Assembly (NCBI GenBank): GCA_963277665.1
Contig: OY728137.1
Span: forward strand, 1,170,400,670-1,170,464,669
Direction: 5' to 3'
Source of the DNA: Viscum album
Taxonomy: Eukaryota > Streptophyta > Magnoliopsida > Santalales > Viscaceae
Length of the DNA stretch: 64,000 nucleotides
The translations under genes and the position numbers were made by a program. The notes beneath the pieces were generated by a model, which did not search any database, was not told the DNA's origin, and was given only the letters and a program-made list of their open reading frames with translations. Of this stretch, positions 1 through 12,282 are shown piece by piece (position 1 is the stretch's first letter; each line of letters begins with the position of its first letter).

Positions 1-3000
1 CCTTCTTCAAGAAATATTGGTAATATGTCTATCATTGTCACCAAAAAATAACCCTATCTGGGTAAGGAATATCAATATTAATTCATAAGCATAATAAATT
101 TCTCAGGGAAAGGGATCAAAATATGTTATCTTTGGAATATAGGAAGATTATAATTATTAATAAGAAATTTGAGTTGGTTATCTTTATAGATATCCTCTAG
201 AATAGGCTAAACCATCCACTATGTGAAAGGTTCCATTGACACATCTCACGTACATTTGTTAATGTAGAAATATGTATATGGATGGAATCTCAATAAATGA
301 TCATCCACATGGGTCAAACAAAAACAAAATGAGGTAGGTTCCATGTATAACTCCATACAAATCAGCCATCACAAGAGGTAGAATAAGTGGGGCATCATAA
401 TTTCTACCCTCCCACATGAGATGAACGACACTAACATGAGGTAGATCATATTTCTAATCACTTATCTAGAAATCAAATAACAAGATATTTGAGGAAAGAA
501 TCTTGATATCCAACCTCTCAAACAGGAAAATCCATTCAGTTAGGGTAACTTCACATGGCCACATGTCATACCTTTACCATGTCACCCATGTTGAGACATC
601 ATATCATATTATATACCTTACTATATACCCAAAATGTTTTACTCAGGGTGAGATAGAATACCACATTATATCTTGAACCCTCCCCTCTTTCTCAAGAAAG
701 GCCACACAGTAACATCTCTAACTATCACCTCTTACATATTAAATTCCACATAATTCCATATCAAGCCAAAACCTATCTCTCATGGTGGACCTTATATCAC
801 AAATCACATGACACATCACCAGTCTTCACCCTTTCACTCAAAGTGTGGGACAATAACAACTAAAAAGCATAGTTTAAGGATAAATAAAAATTAAAAAGGG
901 AGATATTTCATATACCCCAACAACCAACTATCCATACACCCTTGTTTCTACTTATCTCATTGATACAGAGTAATACATAAGTAAATAAACCACAATAACA
1001 TCAATTCATTTAAAAAAAATATAGTGTTTAATACATTTTACCAATTGAATATCACAAGAAAAAAACCATAATGATATCCCATGAGATTCTACCAAACCAA
1101 CCCCTATATATTACTTTCACTGGACAAGGTCATGCACTGGACACTTTCACATGTGAAGGAAGGATCATCAAAATCAACACATCAAATCACCTGGCACACC
1201 AAACAATAGTCAACCCCAAATAACCGACTCAAGGATCAATTTACCAAATATGACAACCCCACATAACTACATGGAACCATGCATGGCTCTATCAACCCTA
1301 TCCATATTGGTAATATCTTCCCTTTAATGGGTTAATTATATCAATGAGAACTCATTTGGGCACCTTAATACCAAAATCATTACACTATCAAGGTAATTCA
1401 TGCACCTGCAATAGCGAATTTCTATAAAACTACATCTAAATGTAATAATATGATAATGGTTTCCTATATAGTTGTGAATTATCTAAAAATAAGAGCAAAA
1501 AACAAGGAAAGTATATTTGAGATGAAAAATAAGAATATAATCTTTGGAATAAAGAACATTTTATATTTCCAATAAAAATATAGAAAAACTTTTTTTAAGC
1601 TATTTATAAAAGGAATAACATGTTATTTTTACTCACATTGGTCCTCTATCTAAAATATCAATAGAAATATTATTTTAAAAAATACACATATTTTTGAGAT
1701 CCTATCACAAAAATATCACTTGAAATCGTTGTTTCACTTTAAAATTCTATCATAAACCATTTCTTTTAATAGGTTTTTTTATCAAAATCATTTTTTTGAA
1801 TACAAATTTAAAAAAGAAGGTCTATGTTTCTTGAGAATAAATATTACACCACCAACAAATCCATAAATAGATGAACTAGTACTCATTATAACAATGTGAC
1901 ACCAATGAACCATTTTGGACTCTCTGTAGTCCTTGCGGACAATTAGGATGACTAGAGTCCCTCACAATTTTTGGGTTGAGACTATAAAAATCAAGAAAAT
2001 ATAATTTAATTAACCATAATTGTAGCAGAAGAACATAAAATCACCAAATGATTATCTAAATAAATAAGATAAAGTAAACCTATATAATTTTTAGTTAAGA
2101 GGATTCCACTAATTGTGAAAATATTTTTGGTCAGACCATGATCAGAAGAAATCCGATAATCTAAAAAAATACATGATTTAAGGAATACAAACAAAAAATA
2201 AAAGAGATAGAGAGAGGAAAACTATAAGTAAACAAAAAGGGGAGATAAACTAATTGGGGTTACTCTATATAATGTATGATATGAAGAATAGAAAATAATT
2301 GATGAATATATTTCAACAAGGAAGAATAATGAAAGAGAAAATAATTAGAATACACACACTATATTTCTTGATTTTTCAAAAACCACTATTTTTTATTTAA
2401 TTTATACAATTAATCAATTTTTTATAATAATGAACACAAAATATCAAAAAATTAACCTTATTTCAATACCATATTACTCCTTTAGATACATCACAACACA
2501 TCATGGAATACCCATAGCTCACAAATTTATTTTCCTCTTAAGACCATCATAATCCATTTTTGAAAAAGTTGAAAACATTGATGAATTTACCGTTACTCAT
2601 CAAACTATTTCAATGAAACCTTATACAACATCCCAACCATCAAATGAATTCTTAGGCATTAACCAAATTCAAATTTTATATATTAGCTAACTTAATTTTT
2701 CAAACCGTTACGTATTAGGGTGACCTTTGTGTATTATAGTAGCTTTCCACACTTAAAAATCTTTATAAAAAACCATGGTAACCTCTATATATTAACATGC
2801 ATGTATAGGGTGACACATAAGAATCATGTAGTAAAACATTATTCATGATAGGATACCTCATTCCATTTAAAAAATTTCAAACCCATTTATATCAGGTACT
2901 TTAACAATTTTAAAAAAACCATAATATCATAGGGTGACCTGATTATATGATTTACATATCATCAAGTCAACCTTTTTGTATCACAAGGTTTTACAAAACT

Positions 3001-3683
3001 TAACTGTGTTTTATAATTATAGGACCCTTATTCATGTGGCTAACCATATGTAAGAGCACCCTTTCACATAAAGATACCCATTTGTAAGAGTACCTGTATG
3101 CACCAGTCTACCCTTATGTATGAGGATATCGTTTCATAAGAGTACCATTACCCATGAGGACCATAAGTATGAATAATTATTCATTTTTTTAAAATTTTTA
3201 AACATTATCTCACCGTTCTCTAAACATGTCTAATATTCAAAATAAAATCAAATCCACAGCAAAAAAAAACTTCCTTGAGATGTTCTAATTCACAGAATTT
3301 GGACTTTAAAACCAATTATCACAATATTCCCTATTCCAAAAACAAAAATTAAATTTTTTCCGAATTTTAAAAAACCAGAAATGTTTTAGGAAAATACAAA
3401 TATGTCTTAGATACATTAAAAAATCATTTAATATTCATATACATCAGTTGTAATTTTAGTCAAATAATTCTAATTGATTGACCCAGTCTGTTTGGTTCAC
3501 TATATAGATAACCAACTTGTAATTATACCACACCAACCAGGGACGTGGTCTTCCTGTGCACCACTGATATTATGCTCATGTATCATAATATTATATGTCC
3601 CATATCTTAGTTAATCCTTCATCACCACCCACATCGATGGATCATAGTTTACTAACTTAAACTATATGATGGGGTGGTGATAA
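1..3683. other. AT-rich intergenic DNA, no gene recognised
   Basis: No reading frame here has recognisable protein motifs; the longest is about 60 codons and reads like chance sequence. No rRNA or tRNA gene is visible. The only structure I can point to is a loose recurrence of TAGGGTGAC at 2716, 2816 and 2930, and of GTAAGAG(C/T)ACC-like phrases between about 3047 and 3150. These suggest very decayed repeats. The stretch is probably old transposon debris, but I cannot assign a family. Confidence 0.6.
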
Positions 3684-5299
3684 ATATATCGACCCATAGT
3701 TTACATACATTTTTATTACTTCAGAATTGAATCATACTTATTACAACATATAACAAAACAATGGTAGGACCATATAGGTATATTGTCTTTAGAAACTGGG
3801 AAACATAAACAACTATTTCATAAAGAATCTACATTGTCTCCTATTTATTTCATCATATCTAGAGTCCCTTTTGGAATATCCTACTTAATAACCTTCTTCC
3901 TGACCTGGGGAAGGAAAACATAAAAAAGGGTGAGCTCAAATGCTCAGTAAGGGTAAACAAAGGAAATATCATATTCATAAGAACATAGCATTTCGAAAAT
4001 CTTAACCTGCAAAAGAGATCATAATATCATAACATGGGATAAATCATAGTAGTGAAATGTAATCCCAATAATCATAACATGAAACATGAAACTTTGTGGA
4101 ATACACACATAATCATATAGAATCATTTCTTAGTAGTCAAGACTCATTGCCAAGATAATCTTAGCAGACAATGTCCATTTCTAAACCGAGTTCACTCCTC
4201 GTTTCAGTCCTGTATCACTGAACCAGATTAACTTGCCATTCTAGCCATGTCTATCTCATGAGATATAAATCTTTACCAAATGAATTGGAAGTAGATATAG
4301 GTCCCACCCACCTCATAATTATAACATTCTTATGTGTGCCACAAGATCATAAATCATACATCATAGCATAACCCATGTAATAAAAATGGGATTCTTAAAC
4401 ATCATACCATCATAACATAATCCATAAAAGAACATCATAAAAATAATTCCATCATAACATAATCAAATCAATGTAAAAATAGGGACAGAAACATAACCCT
4501 ATATTTTTCTAATATGGAAAATAATATTGATAAAACACTTGAACTCCATTATTGAGGAAAATATCCTTTCTAATTCAAAAAAACAATTTTCCTTTCTTAA
4601 CATGTCATAGAATTTTTAAAAAATATGTTAATTAAAAATAAACTTGAAAACATGTAAAGGAAGCTTTATGTAAATATTTTTCTATGAAATCCTAAAAATC
4701 CATTCATGCAGTATAAGTTAAAAAAACATTCTTCTCGGACTTTGGCCAAAAAAGTCAAAAAGTATATCGTACTTAAAACGAAAAAAGATTCCTTTCATAT
4801 CATTTACTAAAAATCCACCAATAAGTAAAATTGGATTTAAAGAATTGTAGGTGGATAGAAATAATATTACATATTGAGTAAACATGGATGTGGAAGATAA
4901 ATATGCCCCAGTAAATACCGAAGTGTAAACAATCTCGGATAAAAATTGAGATTGCGAGGTTTTCCCTTACCTTAGGTCTGATATGCTTCATACGTATCTG
5001 AAACACCTGTATAATGATTTAAATAATGTAATTGAATTATTATAGAATCATATTCATTGTTATGATATCATACATGGTAATATTTTTATCTTCTTATTAG
5101 TAATATTTGATTGCTACTTGTTATTCAGGTGTTCATTGCTCTTTGTTCTTATGCATGTCCTGTCGAATAAATTCTTATTGTTCTTTTTAGGATAGAGATA
5201 CCTAATTTAAAGAATGGTATTATTGTAACATATATCATATTTATTCATTAAATTCATTTATATAATCATTATTCAAATAAGATCATGTAGAACGGGTCG

Positions 5300-5344
5300 C
5301 ATCACACCGTGGAGACGGTAGGCCGTACGTATACACGAGCGATG
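5300..5344. repeat. GC hairpin, outer-LTR copy 1
   Basis: Written on the plus strand, the arms CATC...CGTG (5300-5311) pair with CACG...GATG (5334-5344). Inside is a second small hairpin ACGG-TAGG-CCGT, followed by ACGTA. The CpG-rich core stands out from the AT-rich LTR. A partner copy lies at 24230-24274 and related ones occur in the inner family. The function is unknown. Confidence 0.6.
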
Positions 5345-5484
5345 ATATCATTCCCATGATCGTGGAATTGTATTGAAGTGTATGTATAATATTTAATAAT
5401 AAATAACACATTAAAATAATCATATATAGTTTTTATTTACACCATTATAACCATCCAAGTAAGGTGGTGGTGGAAAAAAGATTA

Positions 5485-5529
5485 CACCACGGCGTGGAGA
5501 CGGTATTCCGTACGTACGCACGCGCGGTG
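5485..5529. repeat. GC hairpin, outer-LTR copy 2
   Basis: The arms are CACC plus GCGTG on the left (5485-5496) and CACGC plus GGTG on the right (5519-5529), with ACGG-TATT-CCGT inside. It lies 185 bases from copy 1 in the same LTR and matches the partner-LTR copy at 24415-24459. Flanking text such as AAGGTGGTGGTGGAAAA is also conserved between the two LTRs. Confidence 0.6.
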
Positions 5530-5863
5530 ATTTCGTTTTCCATAGGATGGATAGAAGGTGAAACAAGGCTGTTTCATATTAATAATAACATATTAGTATA
5601 TGAGTGATACTGATGTTATTACTTCATAATGAAACAACAAAATAAGAGGAAGCAGAAGAAGAAATAAATTTGAAACAATCGGTAATGGACATTACCTCTT
5701 CTTTGAAGTACCTCTTATTAACCTCCTCTTAGGGCAGTAAAGATGGTCTTTGAAGAAGACCAGGTACACTAGGATGTTTCTAGGGAAGTGTAGAAGAGAA
5801 ATTGGTAGGGGTTGGTCGATCTTGAAGGCTCAAAGTTGTGTGAGGAGTAGAGGGAGGAGGTGC

Positions 5864-5875
5864 CCTTTTATAAGG
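5864..5875 (-). promoter_or_regulatory. TATA box of the outer 3' LTR
   Basis: On the minus strand the sequence reads CTTATAAAAGGG. It sits between pyrimidine-rich CTCC stretches, about 1.6 kb from the LTR start, and the same arrangement recurs in the partner LTR at 24795-24804 and in the inner family. It marks the probable U3/R junction, with transcription expected about 30 bases further left. Confidence 0.65.
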
Positions 5876-7509
5876 GATGAGAGGGGCACCTTAGAAAAAA
5901 CTTAAAATATTATTTTATTATAAAGTCATATACAATTTTTAATAGCTCCAAATTGATTTATTTCAAAGATAAGGTTGGGAGGGTTCTATATACTCTCATC
6001 CAATATATTTTAGACAAGTGTAGGTTACTATTTAACCTTATCATTTAAATTTAACTGTAAGTTAAATAATTTTACTTTTACTATGTCTTCTTGTTTTCTT
6101 ACACTATATGGTTAATAAACATACTATAACAAGATAAAAGTACCCCAAGTTGTTCATTATTAATATATATAATCTTATCTATGTCATTTGGCCAAACCTT
6201 AGATTTTTAGGAATAAAATAACAATTAATAATATAGTTTTTTTTTCAAAATTATTATATGTCAATTTTGACACTATTTGGTAATTGATTTTTGTGAAAAT
6301 CATAAAAGCATGATCAGTTCAAAAATAGTTAATTAAATAAATACTAACATGTCATATTAACCTATAAAATTAGTTTAATTCCTAAAAAGTCTCAAATTAG
6401 ATTTATTTGGGTATTTATAATATCAATTATGTTAATATTTCATTAATAAGGTAATTATTGCATCATTATTGTGTCATAAATAAATTAAATTATTTATGGT
6501 CTAAAAATTATAAATAATATACCATTATGTATGAAATATTTTTATATTTATAATGAATATTTATAGTCTAATTTATCTTAAGTATAACCCTATATTAAAA
6601 ATGTTTTAGCTATTAAACATTGATTTTAACTATTTTAACTATTTTTTAAATAAAATAATAATAAATGTCCTAATCTAATCCATGTGGACCAAAATGGGAA
6701 TATTTTATTCCTAAGGTTTTTTTGGTCGAATTAAACTTATCTAATAGAATTAGGACATGTGTTCGGGTAATAATAATATATTTTTTATGCTTAATTAACC
6801 TATTTACTTTTAACCATGGTAAAAAAATTAAAAAGTTACTATTCACCAAAAATTATTTTTATCTTATTGAAGCACATTTTACTCCTTGATATTAATCGTG
6901 TCTCTCGTATTTTCGAAATTCCACTCACAAAAGAGGTAAAATTATGTTTTATGTAAATTTTCAAATTCTCCTAGAAGGTGGGTAAAAGACGATGAAAAGT
7001 TCAATAAATTTTATATATATATATATATATAAAATTGTTATAAAATGACTCCAATGAATTAAATTGAACTTTTATAGGTATTAAGTTTAATGTTTGACCT
7101 AAAATAAATTTAAATAAAATAAATAATTATTTAAACAAAAAGTCAATTTTTTAATAGTAACCCAGTGCTTTCACTATTCATCAAAACTTGAAAGTTTTCA
7201 GAAAAATACCAAAAATTCACCATAGGCTAATTTGGATATTACGAATCCAAAAATGAAGTCCATTTTGAAATATAAAATTTATAAAATTTCAAAAATTGGT
7301 TATTACTATTCATAACGGCTAGTTTATATAATATTTTAATAACATATCATTGTTTAGTGAAACTTGGTATTGCGTACAACACATGCTATTGAGGAAAGTT
7401 GCTCTTACGTATAAAGCAAGCCAAGGCAATGTTGTGTGTAGTGAAATAATCCTTTATATAACATTATAGATAAAAACAAAATATTTCTCATAAAATCTCA
7501 GGTGGTACA

Positions 7510-7525
7510 TTCTACCCCCTTTAAA
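7510..7525 (-). promoter_or_regulatory. Polypurine tract of the outer element
   Basis: On the minus strand the sequence TTTAAAGGGGGTAGAA directly abuts the 3' LTR start. This is the expected plus-strand DNA primer site of a Ty3/gypsy element and it fixes the inner edge of the LTR. Confidence 0.85.
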
Positions 7526-7526
7526 T

Positions 7527-7546
7527 GAATTTCGCCAAAGAAATTC
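7527..7546 (-). other. Hairpin just upstream of the outer PPT
   Basis: The perfect 7-bp inverted repeat GAATTTC / GAAATTC with a 6-base loop lies one base beyond the PPT on its upstream side. The inner element (16145-16162) and the plus-strand remnant (44391-44408) have stems at the equivalent place with different bases. Confidence 0.6.
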
Positions 7547-7565
7547 GTCACTTTGAAACAAACAA

Positions 7566-8915
7566 ATGAGGATACCTCTCCCTCATCATATCCACAAGCT
7601 CCCATGTTGCTTATTATAATTGTTGGTTCCTCTATAAAACTATAACCAAGCAAGTGGTATTGTTCCGTAGGACTTTTTCTCTACGATCGAGAATCTCTAT
7701 TGGATGTTCTTCATAAGAAAGATCTTGCTCCAGTGCTATAAATTCTGAGCTGAGTACATGTGAAGGATTGAGTATGTAATTTCTCAGGATATATACATGA
7801 AACACATCATGAACTTGAGAGAGATTCAGTGGAAGCGCCAATCGGTAAGCTACCTTCCCAACACGATCCGGTTTTTCAAAAGGACCAATATACCTATGGC
7901 TCAGCTTCCCCATCTTTCCAAATCTCATTACTCCCTTACAAGGAGATATTCATAAGAACAGTTTATCACCCACTTCAAACTCTAGGTATTTTCTTTGATT
8001 ATCAGCATAAATTTTTTGTCGACTCTAAGCTTCTCTTATGTGTTGTTGAATAGATCTAACCTTTTCTACCATCTCATCGACAAGATCAGGTCCTAATAGC
8101 TTTCTTTCCCCAACATAATCCAAGTAAGTTGGAGTCCTGTATTTCTTTCTATAGAGAGCTTCATAAGGATCCATCTAAATACCGGACTGAAAGATATTAT
8201 TATAAGAAAATTCCACCAAAGATAGGTGTTGATCCCAACCACCTTTTAAATCCATAGAGCAAGCTCCTAACATATCTTCTAGAGTTTGATTTTTTCTTTC
8301 AGACTGAACGTCTGCCTGAAGAAGATAAGTAGTGCTGAAACTCAACTATGTATCTAGAGTATGCTGAAGACTTCACCAAAACATTGAGGTAAACCTCGGA
8401 TCCCGATCAGATATAATGGAAAGTTGTACTCCATGTAATCTTACCACTTCCTTTACATATATCCTTGCAAGCTGATCAAGAGATAAATCTTCTCTAATAG
8501 AAATGAAGTGTGCCAACTTCGTAAGACGATAAACTATAAACCAGATAGCAGTATTGCCTTTGGATGCTTTAGGAAGTCCGGTGACAAAGCCTATAGTGAT
8601 GTTTTCCTATTTCCATTCAGGTATGGGTAATGGTTGTAACATCCCCTTAGATTTCTGTCTCTCTGCTATAACTTGCTAACAAGCCAAGCATCGAGAGACA
8701 TATTCAACAACATATCTTTTCACGACATCCCATCAGAAGTACTTTTTCTGGTCCCTATACATCTTCGTGCCTCCGGGATGAATAGAGTATGAGGAACTAT
8801 GAGCCTTATCCAGTAGCTCCTTCTTTAATTCTGGGAAGGGAGGAACACAAAACCGATTCCTAAACCTTATTATCCCATCATAATCAAGGTCGAATTCAGG
8901 AACACTTCTCACCAT
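7566..8915 (-). pseudogene. Integrase and chromodomain of the outer element (decayed)
   Basis: In its intact form the protein would insert element DNA into chromatin and the chromodomain would guide site choice. Reading leftward from 8915: a zinc-binding part with an HSSSYSIHPG phrase and CLAC; a core with SDRDPRF (second catalytic Asp) and SERK (third catalytic Glu); an ALYRK-like segment; the GPF/Y-type module GKLSHRYIGPF; SQVHDVFHV; and at the end a chromodomain tail with ATWE and YPHLF. The usual M-D-F around the first catalytic Asp reads I-G-F, so that residue is lost. Several stops sit where tryptophan or glutamine is expected, including in the chromodomain, and the frame relative to RNase H has shifted. 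It is not functional. Confidence 0.8.
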
Positions 8916-8980
8916 CTTTTGTAACTCTACATCTTATTTCTGTGCCTCTTTAATATTTGCTTGTATAGATGGTTGAACAT

Positions 8981-10497
8981 TCATTTGAGAAAGACAATCT
9001 TTTCCCCTTCCATTATAATTCCAAGATCCATCCTTTGTAAATCCATAAATATTGGATCTTTTGTGATCCTTATCATGGATAAGCTAGCATGGTCTTGTCG
9101 ACTTAATGTGTCTTCCACCATGTTTGCTTTCACAGGGTGGTAATGAATTGAGTAGTCGTAATCCTTAATCAGCTCCAACCATCTTCTTTGACACATATTC
9201 ATCTCCTTTTATGTGAAAATATACTTTAATCTTTTATGATCAGTATAAATATCACACCTTTCACCATAAAGATAATGCCTCCAAATATTTAATGAAAATA
9301 TTACCGCAGCTAACTCTAAATCAGGAGTTGGGTACTTTTTCTCATGGATTTTCAACTATCGTGAGGCATAATCTTTCACCACATCCTTTTTCATGGGAAC
9401 AAACCCCAATACCTTCTTGGATGAATCACTGTTCATCACAAACCTTTCTCTAATAAAAGGTAGTGTGAGCATAGGTGCACTGGATATCCTTCTTTTCAAC
9501 TCCTTGAAATTCACTTCACACTCCTCCATCGACAGGAACTTAACTCCTTTTCGAGTCAAACTACTGAGTGGATTAGATTATTGTGAAAAATCTTTCACAA
9601 AACATCAATAATATCTAGCCAAACCAAGAAAACATCAGATCTCAGTTACTATTGTTGGTCTCGACCATCTTTCGATAACCTCTATTTTTGCTGGATCCAC
9701 AGATATCCCGTCTTTTGAGATTAGGTGACACAAAAATGAAACTTTTTGAAGCCAAAATTCAAACTTGGTAAATTTGGAATAAAGCTTCACCTTTCTCAGG
9801 GTCTTCAATACAATTCTCAAGTGATATTCATGTTCTTACTTGATCATTGAATAGACAAGAATATCGTCTATAAAGACTTCCACAAACTGATCAAGATAGT
9901 CTCTGAAGACTCTATTCATCAGAACCATGAAGATAGCAGGGGCATTAGTAATAAAAAATTGCATCACTATAAATTCATAGTTTCTATACCTTGTACGGAA
10001 ACTGTCTTTGGAATATCCTCCCTTTTGACCCTTAATTGATGATACCCTGAACAAAGATCAATCTTGGAAAAGTATTGAGCTCCGCGTAGTTGGTCAAATA
10101 AGTCATCAATGCGTGGGAGAGGATATTTGTTCTTGATAGTGATCTTGTTATGTTCTCGATAATCAATGCAGAGTCTCATTGATCCACCATTCTTCTTAAC
10201 AAACAGAACAGGTGCTCCCCAAGGTGACGCACTAGGGCGTATGAATCCCTTATCAAGATTCTCTTGGAGTTGCTTCTTCAATTCATACAACTCAATTGGG
10301 GCCATTCTATAAGGTGTCTTTGAAATGGGAATAGCACCCGATATGAGTTCAATTGAAAACACAACTTCACGATTTGGTGGAAGACCTGGAAATTCCTCCA
10401 GAAAGACATCATCAAACACCCGTACAATGGGCATATTCTTAATTGCGAGTTTCTCACCAACCATTTGCGATAAATAACCTTCATTTAGTGGAATCAA
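8981..10497 (-). pseudogene. Reverse transcriptase and RNase H of the outer element (decayed)
   Basis: RT would copy element RNA into DNA and RNase H would remove the RNA strand. From 10497 leftward the RT shows [36 protein letters not shown] and [15 protein letters not shown] one-base frameshift near 10010 moves the continuation ([10 protein letters not shown]) into the frame that carries the active-site [10 protein letters not shown]. The thumb (FWLQKVSFL, SKDGISVDPAKIE) follows after a stop near 9836. RNase H is recognisable by [25 protein letters not shown] and [19 protein letters not shown], with stops near 9635, 9356 and 9203. Gene order next to integrase confirms Ty3/gypsy. It is inactive. 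Confidence 0.85.
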
Positions 10498-10503
10498 GAC
10501 ACA

Positions 10504-10869
10504 TTAGATGGATGAAATTTCCACTAGAAGGTTATGTTCATCCTTGCATCGATAGACGATCATAGATTGATCTGGAATATGAAATGTGACTTCCCTTATT
10601 TGGAAATTGATATGAGATCCACATAAATAAAGCCAATCCATGCCAAGTATCACATCAAATTCCACTATAGGAAGGATCACAAGATTTGCAGGAAGCACTT
10701 TCCAACAAACTTCAATCGGAGAAGAATTATAAACTTTTGATGCGACTATTGTGCCATTAGGGGTTGTCACAACTAACTCAACATCTAATTGTTGAGATAA
10801 TATGATGATAACCTTAGAAAATTTGTCAGAAATAAAAGAGTGGGTGGATCCAGAATCAAATAAAAACAT
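10504..10869 (-). pseudogene. Aspartic protease region of the outer element
   Basis: This segment would cleave the Gag-Pol polyprotein. It begins with the catalytic motif FDSGSTHSFIS (DSG in place of the textbook DTG, common in this group) and contains the second conserved block VILGMDWL about 70 residues later. It is open for 121 codons and in frame with the RT start at 10497 after one stop at 10504. Relative to gag it is displaced by one frame near 10860, where gag reads into a stop just as the DSG motif begins. That looks like a one-base indel and not programmed shifting, because other members of this group read through in one frame. Confidence 0.8.
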
Positions 10870-12034
10870 TTTCTACTTTAGAGTGGATGGTAAGTGTACC
10901 TTTCACTACATCGTTATCGTACTCCACATCGCTGATTGGAATTGCATGTGACATTCCTTTGTCTTTATCCTTAAGAGTTTGTTGACGTCGATCATCATCA
11001 ACAACCCTTGGATTATGGAATTTATTAGCATAATTCCCCATTTCCTTGAACTTGTAATTTTGAAGTGTAGGAGGTGCACTCTATGTAGCCTTTTCTTTGT
11101 TCGCATCACTAGAAATCTTCTTCCCATAATTGTGACATTCAAATTCCCGATTACCTTCCTTTCCACATTTGAAACATTTACTTGTCCCTTTAAGACAACT
11201 ACCTCCATGTTTCTTTCCACACTTTGAGCACAAGGGAAAACTCATATTCTTTTCAGTGTGCTCTTTAGATTTGTCTTTGAATTCCATTTTCCTCTTCTTA
11301 TCAAATGCATATGACTGATGGGTTACTCCAATCTCCATCTCAACCTTGAGAGCACATCAAATGATTTCCTCATAGCTATTGATGTCCCTTATGGCTAATG
11401 CCCTTCAGAGACTTGGTTTTAAGCCACTAATGAATCGATTGATCTTACTCTCAGGTTGGATAATAATCACATAAGCGTACCTTGCAAGTCTTGTAAAATT
11501 TTCTTCATAGGTAACAACAGATTCATCATCCTTTTTCATTAGTTCAAGAAACTCCTTCTCCATATTTTTTCTAAGAATATGAGGGATGTACTTATTGAAA
11601 AATAAGTTCATGAACTCGTCCCATTCCTTGGACTCAATTTCATCCCTCTGCCTCGTATTCTTGATAAGATTCCACCATTGATCAGCTTCACCTTCCGAAC
11701 GATATACTGCTAAGATGACTTTATCATGTTCTGACCATTAAAGAACTAAAAATATCTTTTCAGTAGTACTGATCAATTGTTTAAAAACTAATGGATCAGT
11801 AGACCCGCTAAATGAGGGTGGACGCTGCCTCATGAAGGATTCAACAGAATGTATCTTCTTACTTCGCTCATTTTGAAGTCCTACATGATTCATAGCTTGA
11901 TAAAGTTGTGTGAGCATAGCTACAAGATTTATCATTCCAGATCCCATAACGTTTGGTTGCTCAGGGGGACAATCATTGCATTGCCCGTCACATTCACCAT
12001 TAACACGGTTCCTTCGGGTTCCAGCCATTGACAA
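10856..12034 (-). pseudogene. Gag of the outer element, one frame with several stops
   Basis: Gag would form the particle and bind RNA. From a probable start at 12034 (or the Met at 12028) the frame runs to 10856 with stops near 11738, 11405 and 11081 and no frameshift. Visible parts are the N-terminal INLVAMLTQLYQAM helix region; the capsid-like domain (RPPSFSGSTDP, ESKEWDEFMNLFFNKY, EEFLELMKKD-like phrase, FTRLARYA, RFISGLKP); and two zinc-knuckle-like units. One unit is CSKCGKKHGGSC. The other, CFKCGKEGNREFEC, has Asn where the zinc-binding His belongs. The knuckle region is lysine-rich. Homologous wording starts the inner element's gag remnant. Confidence 0.8.
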
Positions 12035-12237
12035 AAACCAATAATCATAGTGTGAGAAACACTAATAATAATAGTAAAACGACATAATGAAGAATAAAAT
12101 TTCACACTTTAGGTCTTATCATAGGTTATTCATGGCCATTTTTAAAACACTATGATTTTTTCCTATGCTTAGACATATCCTTAGGGTTCTTACTAAGTCT
12201 TTCACATCCTAGTTTCCAAAGGTTGACTATACCCTTC
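12035..12237 (-). other. Leader between PBS and gag, outer element
   Basis: About 200 bases separate the primer site from the gag start. They are AT-rich with no open frame or recognisable motif. The length is normal for an untranslated leader of a Tekay element, where a packaging signal would be expected, but I cannot identify one. Confidence 0.6.
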
Positions 12238-12250
12238 CTCTGATACCAAC
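12238..12250 (-). promoter_or_regulatory. Primer binding site, initiator Met tRNA, outer element
   Basis: On the minus strand the sequence reads GTTGGTATCAGAG, matching the 3' end complement of plant initiator-Met tRNA (TGGTATCAGAG). It lies next to the LTR end (TATAATGACCC), which fixes the 5' LTR boundary and the element's orientation. The same 18 bases, CTCTGATACCAACTATAA on the plus strand, recur at 18783-18800 in the inner element. Confidence 0.9.
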
Positions 12251-12282
12251 TATAATGACCCATACTTTACATACATTGTTAT
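12251..12282 (-). repeat. Detached end of the outer 5' LTR
   Basis: These 32 bases (TATAATGACCCATACTTTAC...GTTAT) match the left end of the outer 3' LTR (3684 onward) and continue, after the inner element, at 22643. Joining the two pieces and counting GTTAT once restores the same sequence context as near 3710. This demonstrates that the inner element inserted within the outer LTR. Confidence 0.9.
12278..12282. repeat. Left target-site duplication of the inner element
   Basis: GTTAT lies immediately before the inner LTR (TATAAGGCCCC). The identical GTTAT lies immediately after its other end at 22643-22647. Five bases is the standard Ty3/gypsy duplication length. Confidence 0.9.

Larger units (their letters stand above)
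3684..7509 (-). repeat. 3' LTR of the outer Tekay element
   Basis: It aligns along its length with 22643-26434; for example the phrase beginning ATTACAACATATAACAAAAC near 3740 recurs near 22672. In element sense it starts TGTACCACC, normally TGTAACACC, beside the PPT and ends near TATAT. It contains a TATA box at 5864-5875, a GGTAAGGG-like splice-donor sequence (complement at 4964-4975), two GC hairpins at 5300-5344 and 5485-5529, and the conserved GCTCAGTAAGGG motif at 3942-3953. The exact outer boundary could be off by a few bases. Confidence 0.9.

Noticed and set aside
5281..5345. CpG-rich repeated block considered as a CRISPR or tRNA-like unit
   Set aside because: Only two units per LTR, spacers are shared between copies, and the genome is a plant; there are no A and B boxes and no cloverleaf.
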